From: Mycobacterium szulgai
Lineage (GTDB): Bacteria > Actinomycetota > Actinomycetes > Mycobacteriales > Mycobacteriaceae
Assembly: GCF_002116635.1 (NCBI RefSeq)
Contig: NZ_LQPW01000075.1
Coordinates: 1 to 59,208, forward strand
Direction of reading: 5' to 3'
Length of the DNA stretch: 59,208 bases
Shown: positions 1 to 12,000 of the stretch, piece after piece
Layout of the letters: each line of letters begins with the position of its first letter
How positions within the stretch are numbered: the stretch's first letter is position 1
The notes under the pieces: generated by a model
The model's database searches: none
What the model saw: the letters and a program-made list of their open reading frames with translations, nothing else
Told to the model about the DNA's origin: nothing
Position numbers and translations under genes: made by a program

Positions 1-3000
1 GGGGTGGTGGCCGGCACGCCGATCATGGGGTGGTGGCGGGGTTTGGGGAGTTCGGCGGAGCAGTTCAACCAGGCGATGGTGTTGCAGGCTCCGGCAGGGG
101 TGGGTTGGGCCGAGGTGGTGGCGTTGGTCCAGGCGCTGTTGGATCGCCACGCCATGTTGCGGGCGCGGGCGGTCGAGGACGGCAGTGCGGTGGGCCGGCT
201 GTGTGTGCCTGAGCCGGGGGTGGTGCATGCCGGTGCGTGTGTGCAGTCGGTGCCGGTGTGGTGCGATGCGGCGTTGGTGGCTGCGCGTCGTCGGTTGAAT
301 CCGGCTGCCGGGGTGATGGTCAGTGGGTTGTGGGTGTGCTCGACGGCTCAGCTGGTGTTGGTGATTCATCATCTGGCCGTCGACGGGGTGTCCTGGCGGA
401 TTTTGCTGGATGATCTCAACACCGCTTGGGCGCAACAGCGGGCGGGGCAGCCGATGCGGTTGCCGTTGCAGGGCACGTCTTTTCAGCGCTGGGCGTCGGT
501 GCTGGCCGAGCACGCGCTCAGTACGGACGTAGCCAAGCAGCTGGAAGCCTGGCAGCGGGTGCGCGCGGTCGCACCGGTGTTGCCCGCGGCGGATTCGACC
601 GATACCTACGCCACCGCCGGGCAGTTGGCGCTGTGGGTGGATCGCGACACCACGCATCAGCTGCTCGGTGAGGTGCCGGCGGCCTTCCGCACCGGGGTGC
701 ACGAGCTGTTGCTGATCGCGTTCGGGCTCGCCTGGTCGCAGTTCCTGCAGCGTGCGGGGGCGATCGGCATTGATGTGGAGAGCCACGGCCGCCAAGAGGA
801 GTTGGCCGCAGAGATCGATCTGTCGTCCACGGTGGGCTGGTTCACCGCCAAGTATCCGGTGGCGCTGGTGGTGGATCGGCTCGACTGGGCTCAGGTGCGC
901 GCCGGTGCGCAGGTGCTGGGTTCGGTGGTCAAAGACCTCAAAGAACAGCTTCGCGCGCTTCCCGACGGCCTTGGCTATGGGCTGTTGCGCTACGGCAATG
1001 CCGAGGCCGATTTGGACGGGCCGGATCCGGTGATCGGTTTCAACTATCTGGGCCGTCTGGGGTCACCGGGCAACAGTGACAGTTGGCAGATCGCAGGCCC
1101 GGTGCCCGCCGCGGCCGCGCCGGTCGCCTTGCCGCACACCGTCGAACTCAACGCGCTGACCCTCGACACCGATGCCGGCCCGCGGCTGCAGGCCAGCTGG
1201 ACGTGGGCGCCCTCGGTGCTGGATCGCTCCCAGATCGAGCGGGTGCACCGGCTGTGGTGTGAGGCGCTGGCCGGGATCTGCACGCACGTGAGCCGCGGCG
1301 GAGGCGGCCTTACCCCGTCGGATGTGCTGCCGTTGCACATCAGCCAGGACCAGATCGATGCGTTGCAGCGGCGCTACGCCATCGCCGATATCGTGCCGTT
1401 GACCCCGTTACAGCAGGGCTTGTTCTTCCACGCTCGCGCGGCATGCGACGGCGACGAGCAGTATGCCGTTCAGCTGCAGATCACTATCAACGGAGGTCTT
1501 GACGCCGACCGCCTGCACGCGGCGGTGCGTACGGTGGCGCAACGCCACCCGAATCTCGCGGCCCGCTTCGTCTACGACGAGCTTGACCAGCCCGTCCAAA
1601 TCATCCCCGCCGATCCGCAAATACCCTGGAAATACCTGGATCTCACCGAGGCGGAGGTAGCCGCGCTCGTCGCCGGCGAGCGCGCGGCGGTCATGGACCT
1701 CGCGCACCGGGCGCCATTTCGTGCCGTACTGATCCGAACCGCACCCGAAGCGTACCGGCTGGTGTTCACTACCCATCACATCGTCTGCGACGGCTGGTCG
1801 CTGCCAATCCTGTTGCAGGAAATTCTGGCCGGCTATGACGGACTACCGCTATCCGCCCCGGTTGCGTTCCGCCGGTTTGTGTCCTGGCTGGACGCTCAAG
1901 ACAAAGACGGCGCCCGAATGGCATGGCGCGAGGTGCTGGACGCAGTAGCGGCACCCACATTGGTGGGCCCCCCGGATCAGCTGGGGCTGGGTGGCAAGCA
2001 CACGAAAACCATTGTGCTGCCCGCCGATATCACCCGGCAGCTCAGCGCGTTGGCCCGCGCACACCATGCCACCGTCAGTACGGTGCTGCAGGCGGCCTGG
2101 GCGCAGCTGCTGGCCTGGATGACCGGCCGGCACGACGTGGTGTTCGGCACCGTGGCCGCGCTTCGCCCCGCCGATGTGGCCGGGGTGGAGTCCATGGTGG
2201 GGCTGCTGGTCAACACCGTGCCGGTGCGGGCCCGGCTGACCGCGACTACCACCACCGCCCAGCTGCTGGACCAACTGCGCACCGCCCATCACGCCACCGT
2301 GGAACACCAACACCTGCCGCTGGACGAGATTCACCGAATCGCCGGCCACGACAGGCTGTTTGACACGTTGGTCGCCTACGAGAACTACCCGATCGACACC
2401 AGCGCGGCCGACGCCCACGCACTGAGCATCAGCGAAATCACCAACCGCGACTTCACCCATTACCCCTTGGCCCTGATCGCGATGCCCGGCCCGCAATTGC
2501 GGCTGAGGATGGATTACGCCACCGAGGTCTTCGACGCGGCCGGCATCGACACCCTGATTGACCGGCTCCATAAAACGTTGCAGGCGATGACCGCCGATCC
2601 GGCGCAGCCGGTGTCGGCGATGAATCTTCTCGACGCTGCTGAGCGTGCGCGCCTCGATCAAATCGGCAACCGGGCCGCGCTGACGGCGATTCCCGCCGCC
2701 CCGGTCTCGATTCCGGAGTTGTTTGCCCAGCAGGTGGCCCGCACCCCGCAGGCCGTTGCGCTGGTATGCGGCGGGCACCGGCTCAGCTACCGCGAGCTGG
2801 AAGCGGCGGCAAACCGTCTGGCGCGCAGATTGATTGGCAACGGCGTGGGGCCCGGTGAGGTGGTAGGCCTGGTGTTGCCACGCGGCGCGGGTGCCGTCGT
2901 CGCAATCCTGGCCGTCCTCAAAACCGGAGCCGCCTACCTGCCGATCGACCCCGCCGTCCCACCGGCGCGAATGCGGCTCGTCCTCGACGACGCCGCAGCG

Positions 3001-6000
3001 GTGGCAGTACTGACCACCGCCGAACTGGCCGAAGCAAACCCCTGCTTGGACGCCGGCACGCAGATCATCGACATCGACGACCCCGCCATCGACGCCTGCC
3101 ATTCCAGCCGCCCGCTGCCTGCCCCGGATGCCGAGAACATCGCCTACATCCTGTACACCTCGGGCACCACCGGTACCCCCAAAGGCGTGGCAATGACCCA
3201 TCGCAACATCACACAGCTTTTCGGTTCACTGCACGGGGATTTCAGGCCGGCCGGCGGCCAGGTGTGGAGCCAATGGCATTCGTATGCATTCGACGTCTCG
3301 GTGTGGGAGATATGGGGAGCGCTCCTGCACGGCGGTCGGCTGGTCGTGGTACCTGAGCCCGTCACCCGCAGCCCGGCGGAGCTGCATGCCCTGCTGATCT
3401 CCGAAGGCGTCACCGTGATCAACCAAACGCCTTCGGCCGCAGCGGTATTGCCGTACGAAGGCTTGGATGTGGCGGCGCTGGTGGTGGCCGGCGAGCCGTG
3501 CCCCGTCGAGCTGGTGGAGCGCTGGGCTCGCGGGCGGTTGATGATCAACGCCTACGGACCGACCGAAACGTGGTACGCGTCGATGAGTGGGCCGTTGACT
3601 CCGGGTTCGCCGACGGTTCCGATCGGTTCGCCGCTGCCGGAGGTTGCGTTGTTCGTCCTGGACGGGTGGCTGCGGCCGGTGCCGCCCGGGGTGGTCGCGG
3701 AGTTGTATGTGGCCGGTTCGGGGGTCGGGTGCGCGTACTGGCGACGGCCGGGGCTGACCGCGTCACGCTTTGTGGCCTGCCCGTTCGCCGGTGCTGCGGG
3801 CCAACGCATGTTTCGCACCGGTGACTTGGTGTCCTGGGATCCCGACGGGCAGTTGGTTTTTCACGGCCGCGCCGACGAGCAGGTCAAGATCCGTGGGTAT
3901 CGCATCGAACCCGCCGAGGTGGCCGCTGCCCTGGCCGCGCTCGACGGGGTGGAGCACGCGGTGGTGATTGCCCGCGATGAAGCGCCCGGCGACAAGCGAC
4001 TGGTTGGTTACTTCACCGGCACCGCCGACACGGTGTGGGCGCGCGCTCAGCTGGCCGCCCAGCTGCCGCACTACCTGGTGCCCGCCGCACTGGTCAGCCT
4101 GGCTGAGCTGCCGTTGACGCCCAATGGCAAACTCGACACCCGCGCTCTGCCGGCCCCCCAATACCGGGCAACCGATACCTATCGGGAGCCCCAAACCCCA
4201 GCCGAGCACATCGTGGCCGGCATCTACGCTGAGATCCTGGGCGTGGAGCGGGTTGGCGCACAAGACTCGTTCTTCGATTTGGGCGGCAACTCCCTGACGG
4301 CGCTGCGAGTGATCAATGCGGTCAACAGCGGCCTGAATACCGTTCTCTGCGTGCGGGATTTGTTCGAGGCCCCGACCGTGGCGCAACTGGCAGCACGGAC
4401 CGGATCAGGTACGAGCGGGCGTCGGCCCGTGTTGCCCGCGCAGCGGCCGGCAGTCCTTCCGTTGTCCTTCGCCCAGCAGCGACTGTGGTTCCTGGACCAA
4501 ATGGCGGGACCCTCGCCGGTCTACAACATGGCATGGGCGGCCCGGCTGACGGGCGAGCTGAATGTCGGCGCGTTGCGTCAGGCGTTGGCCGACGTGGTGA
4601 GCCGCCACGAGAGCCTGCGCACGGTGTTCGCCTCGGTGCGCGGCATCGCCCAGCAGGTGGTGCTGCCGGCCGACCAGGCAGACCTCGACTGGAATCTCGT
4701 GGATGCCACCGGATGGGATACCGGCCGGCTCCTAGCGGCCGTCGAGAACACCGCGGCGCACGCATTCGACCTGGCAAACCGGATTCCATTGCGGGCAAGA
4801 CTGTTTCGCGTCGCTGAGCGGGAGTATGCAGTGGTGATCGTGGTGCATCACATCGCCGCGGATGGCTGGTCGCTGGCGCCGCTGGCAGCGGACCTGAGCG
4901 TGGCTTACGCCAGCCGGTGTGGTGGACGAGCGCCCGCGTGGACGGGGTTACCGGTGCAGTACGTCGACTACACGCTGTGGCAGCGCGAGCGGCTCGGCGA
5001 TCTTGCCGACGCGCCCAGCGCCATGGCCACCCGGCAACTGGCCTACTGGGAGAAGGCGCTGGCCGGTCTGCCCGAACGGTTGCAGTTGCCGACCGATCGG
5101 CCGTACCCGCGGGTGGCCGAGCATCGCGGCGCGAGCATCGCGGTGGAATGGCCCGCGACACTGCAGCAACAGATCGCGCGAGTGGCCCGGGAGAACCATG
5201 CGACGAGTTTCATGGTGATCCAGGCCGCGCTGACCGCGTTGCTGTCGACGATGAGCGCCAGCAGCGATGTCTCGATCGGAGTTCCCGTTGCCGGCCGCAG
5301 CGACCCGGCTCTGGATGCGTTGGTGGGCTTCTTCGTCAATACCGTGGTGCTGCGCGTACAACTGGCCGGCGACCCCACCTTCACCGAGTTGCTGAATCAG
5401 GTACGCGCGCGCAGCCTGGAAGCCTTTGAGCACCAGGATATTCCGTTCGAAGTGTTGGTGGACCGGCTCAATCCAACCCGCAGCTTGACCCATCACCCGC
5501 TGGTTCAGGTGATGCTGGCGTGGCAGAACACCGCCGCCGCACAGCTCGTGCTGGGCGATGTGGACATCGCGATGATGCCGGTGCACACCCAGACGGCCCG
5601 AATGGATTTGGTGTTCTCCCTGGCCGAGCATTTCACCGATGCCGGTGCTCCCGCGGGGATCAGCGGAACCGCCGAGTTTCGCACCGATGTGTACGACGCA
5701 TCCAGCATCGGGCTGCTCATCCGCCGATTGGAGCGGGTGCTGGAAGCCGCGATCGCCGACCCGCGGCGCCCGTTGTCGTCGATCGATGTGCTCGACGCCA
5801 CCGAGCACTCCCATCTGGACGAAATAGGTAACCTCGCGGTGTTGAGCGCCGCACCGCCACAATTGATTTCGATCCCGGAGTCGTTCGCTATCCACGTCGC
5901 ACGCACGCCCGATGCCGTCGCGCTGGTGTGCAACGGCGACCGGTGGAGCTACCGCAGACTCGACGAGGCCGCCAACCGTCTTGCGCACCTGCTGGTCGAT

Positions 6001-9000
6001 TGCGGAGTGGGCCGCGGCGATGTCGTGGGGCTGTTGTTGGAGCGCTCGGACCAGGCCATCGCGGCGATCCTGGCCGTGCTCAAAGCCGGCGCCGCCTATC
6101 TGCCCATCGATCCGGCGTTGCCGCAGCCGCGGGTCGAGTTCATGATCAACGACGCTGCGCCCGTTGCGGTGTTGAGTACCACCGACCTGGCCCGGCGGCT
6201 AAGTGGCCACGATGTGGCGGTCGTCGATATAGATGACCCCGCCATCGACAACTGCTACCCGGCCCACGGGCTGCCGTACCCGCACGCCGACGACATCGCC
6301 TACATCCTCTACACCTCGGGCACGACGGGTGTGCCGAAGGGCGTGGCGATCGCGCACGGCACCGTCACGCGGCTGATGGACGCGCTGGATCCGGACCTGC
6401 CGCCGGCAGCCGTGTGGACGCAATGGCACTCCTATGGCTTCGACGTTTCGGTCCAGGAGATCTGCGGCGCACTGCTGCACGGCGGCCGGCTGGTGGTGGT
6501 GCCCGAGTCGATGGTGCGCTCGCCGAAGGACTTTCACGACTTACTCGTCGCCGAACAGGTAAATGTGTTGAGTCAGACCCCGTCGGCGCTGGGAATGTTG
6601 TCGCCGCGGGGGCTGGACTCGGTGGAGTTGCTGATCATGGGCGGTGAACCCTGCCCGGCCGAGCTAGTGGACCGGTGGGCCGGGGGGCGAGCGATGATCA
6701 ACGTCTGCGGCCCGACCGAAACCTCGATGTTTGCCGCCATGAGTGCGCCGCTGGCGCCCGGTTCGGGTGCCCCGCCGATCGGGGCGCCGGTCTCGGGTGC
6801 GGCGTTTTTCGTACTGGACTCGCGGCTGCGTCCGGTGCCGGTCGGGGTGGTGGGGGAGTTGTACGTCGCCGGCCGGGTGGGGTGTGGGTATTGGCGGCGG
6901 CCGGGTCTGACGGCGTCGCGGTTTGTGGCGTGCCCGCACGGGACGCCCGGGATGCGCATGTACCGCACCGGCGACGTGGTGCGCTGGCGCGCCGATGACC
7001 AGATCGAATTGGTGGGACGCGCCGACGAACAGGTCAAGATTCGCGGGTACCGGATCGAACTCGGTGAAGTACGGACCGTGCTGGCCGGGCTGGATGGGGT
7101 CGAGCAGGCGGTGGTGGTCGCCCGCGAGGACCGTCCGGGGGACAAGCGTTTGGTGGGTTATGTGACCGGTTCGGTCGATACCGCGCGGGTGCGGACGGAC
7201 TTGGCGGATCGCTTGCCGCCCTTCATGGTTCCCGCCGCGGTGGTGGGGATAGCGGAGTTGCCGTTGACAGTCAACGGGAAGTTGGATGTGCGCGCGTTGC
7301 CGGCCCCCGAGTATGGCGACCTGCGGCGGTACCGGGGGCCGGCTAATGCGGTGGAGGAGGTGCTGGCCGGAGTCTTTGCCCAGGTTTTGGGGCTGGTGCA
7401 GGTGGGGGTGGAGGAGTCGTTTTTCGATTTGGGCGGCGACAGCATTTCCTCGATGCAGGTGGTGGCGCGGGCGCGCGAGGCCGGGGTGGTGTGCCGGCCG
7501 CGCGATGTGTTCACCGAGCGCACGGTGGCGGGGTTGGCGCGGGTGGCGCGCATCGGGGTTTCTGGTGTGGCCGACGCGGGCACAGGGGCGGTGGCCGCGA
7601 CGCCGATCATCGGGTGGTGGCTGGGCTTGACGGGATTGGTGGACCAGTTCAACCAGGCGATGGTGTTGCAGGCTCCGGCGGGGGTGGGTTGGGCCGAGGT
7701 GGTGGCGTTGGTCCAGGCGTTGTTGGATCGCCACGCCATGTTGCGCGCCCGGCTGGTTCCAGATGGTTCGTTGTGGGTGGCTGAGGCGGGCTCGGTGCAC
7801 GCCGCTGCGTGTGTGCAGTCGGTGCCGGTGTGGTGCGATGCGGCGTTGGTGGCTGCGCGTCGTCGGTTGAATCCGGCTGCCGGGGTGATGGTCAGTGGGT
7901 TGTGGGTGTGCTCGACGGCTCAACTGGTGTTGGTGATTCACCATCTGGCCGTCGACGGGGTGTCCTGGCGGATTTTGCTGGATGATCTCAACACCGCTTG
8001 GGCGCAGCAGCGGGCTGGGCGGCCGGTGCAATTGCCGTTGCAGGGAACGTCTTTTCAGCGCTGGGCGTCAGTCTTGGCCGAGCACGCGCGCAGTAGCGAT
8101 GTGGCCAAGCAGCTGGACGCCTGGCGGCGCATACAGCAAGTGGAGCCGGCCCTGCCTGCCCCGCAACCGGAAACGGACACGTTTGTCACGGCCGGCCAGC
8201 TGTCGGTGTCGTTGGATGCCGAGACGACGCGCATGTTGTTGGGCGCGGTGCCCGAGGCGTTCCACAGCGGGGTGCACGACATTCTGTTGATCGCGTTCGC
8301 GTTGGCCTGGCGCGAATACCTGGGCAGCAGTGGGCCTGTCGCTATCGATGTCGAGGGCCACGGCCGTCACGAAGACCTGGCACCCGACATCGATTTGTCA
8401 TCGACGGTCGGCTGGTTCACCGCCAAATACCCCGTCGCACTGGTGATCGATCCGCTGCAGTGGCCCGCCGTGCGCGACGGCGGGTCACGGTTGGAGACGG
8501 TGGTCAAACAGGTCAAGGAGCAGCTTCGAGCCGTTCCGGACGGACTCAGTTACGGCTTGCTGCGCTATCTCAACCCCGATGTGGAGTTGGGTGGAGCAGA
8601 CCCGTCTATCGGGTTCAACTATCTGGGCCGTCTCGGGGCTCCGGGCAACGGTGACAGCTGGCAGATCGCGAGCCCGGTACCGGGTGCGGCGGCGCCGATC
8701 GCGTTGCCGCACACAGTCGAAGTCAATGCGCTGACCCTCGACACCGATGCCGGCCCGGAGCTGGTCGCCAATTGGACCTGGGCGGCTTCGGTGCTTGACG
8801 AAGCGGCCATCCGACGGGTCAGCACGCTGTGGTTTGAGGCGCTGGGCGGGATCTGCGCGCAGGTGCGCCGGGGCGGCGGTGGCTTCACTCCGTCCGACCT
8901 GGCGCCCCTGCACCTGACCCAACAGCAAATCGACCAGTTCGACCGCCGGTACACGATCGCCGACATCTTGCCGCTGTCTGCCCTGCAGCACGGATTGTTG

Positions 9001-12000
9001 TTCCACGCCGGCAGCGCACCGGGGCCCGACGATGCCTACGCGGTGCAGGTCGACATCGGCCTCGCCGGGGAGATCGAACCCGAGCGGTTGCGCGACGCGG
9101 TCCAGGCAGTGCTGCGCCGCCACCCCAACCTGGCGGCCCGGTTCGTCTGCGACGGCGTATCGGAGCCGGTGCAGATCATTCCCGCGGATCCGCAACTGCC
9201 ATGGCGTTACCTGCGGCTCGCCCATGACGAGCAGCTACAGCAGCTGGCCGCCGAAGAACGGGCCGCAGTGCTGGATCTGTCCGCCGGCACCCCGTTTAGG
9301 GCCGCGTTGATTCGCATCACCGCCGGCCGGCACCGGTTCGTCCTGACCAACCACCACATCGTGCTCGGCGGCTGGTCGCTGGCGGTGGTGTTGCGCGAGA
9401 TCCTGGCCGGCTATGCCGGACAACCGCTGCCGGTTCCGGTCCCCTACCGCCGGTTTGTGTCGTGGCTGAACGCCCAGGATCGCCACAGCGCGCACAGTGC
9501 CTGGCGGGCCGTTCTGGAGGGCCTGTCCGCGCCGACGCTGGTCGGCCGGCCTGACGCGCTTGGGCCGGGCGACAAGCGGGTGCGGGCGTGCAGGCTGCCG
9601 GTGGCCACCACCGAGGCCTTGACCCGGTTGGCGCGGGCGCAGCACACCACGGTCAGCACCGTGCTGCAGGCGGCATGGGCGCAGGTGCTGGGCTGGTGGA
9701 CCGGCCGGCACGATGTGGTGTTCGGCAGTGTGGTCGCGCTGCGCCCGGCCGAGCTGGCCGGGGTCGAGTCAATGGTGGGCTTGCTGGTCAACACCGTCGC
9801 GGTGCGGGCCCGGCTCACCCCGGCCATCACCACCGCCGGGCTGCTTGACCAACTGCAATCGGCATACAACGCAACCGTGGACCATCAACACCTGGCGCTG
9901 AGTGAGATTCACCGAATCAGCGGCCACGCCAAGTTATTTGACACATTGCTGGTCTACGAGAACTATCCGATCGACACCTCATCCGGCGTCCCAGAGGTCG
10001 GCATCACCGACATCGAAGGATACGAATTCACCCATTACCCGCTGGTACTCGTCGCCGCGCCCGGACCGCAACTGCGGCTGCACATCGAATACGCCACCGA
10101 CGTGTTCGAGGCGGCTTGCGTCGACACCATCGTCGATGGCCTCAGCCGCGTCCTGACCGCCATGACCGCCGATCCCGCCCAGCGGTTGTCATCGATCAAA
10201 CTGCTCGACGAACAGGCCCACGCCCACCTCGATCAGGTCAGCAACCGGGCCGCGGCCGCGGCCGTCCGCGCCGCGCCGGTGTCGATTCCGGAGCTGTTCG
10301 CCGCGCAAGTGGCGCGCACGCCCGACGCGATCGCCGTCGTGTCCGACCGGGACCGGATTACCTATCGTGACCTTGACTGCGCCGCTAACCGATTGGCGCA
10401 CAAACTGATTGGTCAAGGCGTCGGTGCGGGTGCGGTGGTTGCGCTGCTCGCCCCACGTTCGGCTCAGGCCGTCGCGGCGATCTTGGCAGTGCTCAAGACC
10501 GGCGCCGGATATCTACCCATCGACCCGGCGCAGCCTGCGGCCCGGACGGCGTTCATGCTGGAAGACGCCGCCGCGGCAGCTGTGCTCACCACCGCCGACC
10601 TACGCTCCCGGTTGACGGGACACGCCCTGCTGGTGATCGATATCGACGATCCGCAACTGGCCGCCCAGCCCACCCAGGCGCCGCCGTCGCCGAATCCCGA
10701 CAACATCGCCCACATCATCTACACCTCAGGCACGACCGGCATCCCGAAGGGCGTAGCGGTCAACCACCGCAACATCATCCAGTTGTTCGGCGCGCTACCC
10801 ACCGGCCTCACCCCCGCGGCTGGACAGGTATGGAGCCAATGTCATTCATATGCCTTCGATTTCTCGTCATGGGAAATCTGGGGTGCGCTGTTGCATGGCG
10901 GACAACTCGTGGTGGTACCGACAACAATCACTCGCTCCCCGGCCGACCTGCACGCCCTGCTGATCGCCGAGCGCGTTAGCGTGCTGAGTCAAACCCCTTC
11001 GGCTGCCGCCGCATTGCCCACGCATGGCCTGGAGTCGGTGACGCTGGTGGTAGCCGGTGAGACGTGTCCAGCCGAAGTGGTGGACCGGTGGGCCGGCGCG
11101 CGGTCAATGGTCAATGCGTACGGTCCAACCGAGACCACTATCTATGCGTCGATGAGCGCCCCGCTACAACCTGGATCCGGGGCGCCGCCGATCGGGTCTC
11201 CGCTGTCGGGGACGGCTTTGTTCGCGCTGGACGGCTGGTTGCGGCCGGTGCCCGTCGGCGTTACCGCAGAGCTGTATGTCGCCGGCGCGGGGGTGGGTTA
11301 TGGCTACTGGCAGCGATCGGGATTGACCGGAGCACGGTTTGTGGCCTGCCCGTTCGGTGCAGCGGGCAGTCGAATGTATCGCACCGGCGATCTGGTGCGC
11401 TGGCGCGCTGACGGGCAACTGGAGTTCCTCGGACGCGCCGACGAACAGGTCAAGATCCGCGGATATCGCATCGAGTTGGGCGAAATCAGCGCGGCACTGG
11501 CTGACCTTGATGGCGTCGATCAGGCCGCCGTGATCGTCCGCGAAGATCGCCCAGGCGACAAACGGTTGGTCGGATATGCCACGGGCACAATCGATCCGGC
11601 GGCAGCACGCCACGCCCTGTCTACCCGGCTGCCGGACTACATGATGCCCGCCGCGCTGGTGATGGTTCCCGAACTGCCATTGACCGGCAACGGCAAACTC
11701 GACACCCGTGCCCTGCAGGCACCCAGCTACGGCAGCACCAATTACCGTGCACCCGGTAGCGCAGCCGAAAAAGTTCTTGCCGCCATATACGCCGAAGTGC
11801 TTGGCGTTGATCAAGTTTCAGTCGACGACTCCTTCTTCGAACTTGGCGGGGACAGTATTTCGGCTATCCAGGTTTCGGCGCGGGCGCGTGCCGCCGGTGT
11901 GGTGTGCAAACCGCACGACGTCTTAGTTGAGCGGACGGTGGCCAGGCTTGCTCGCATTGCGGGCTCGTTGAGTGCCGAGCAGGGCCCGATCGACGACGCC

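Noticed and set aside
1849..3201. 450-codon open frame on the minus strand inside the NRPS
   Set aside because: It is a shadow of the GC-rich coding strand, with low-complexity composition and no domain; NRPS domains continue uninterrupted on the plus strand.
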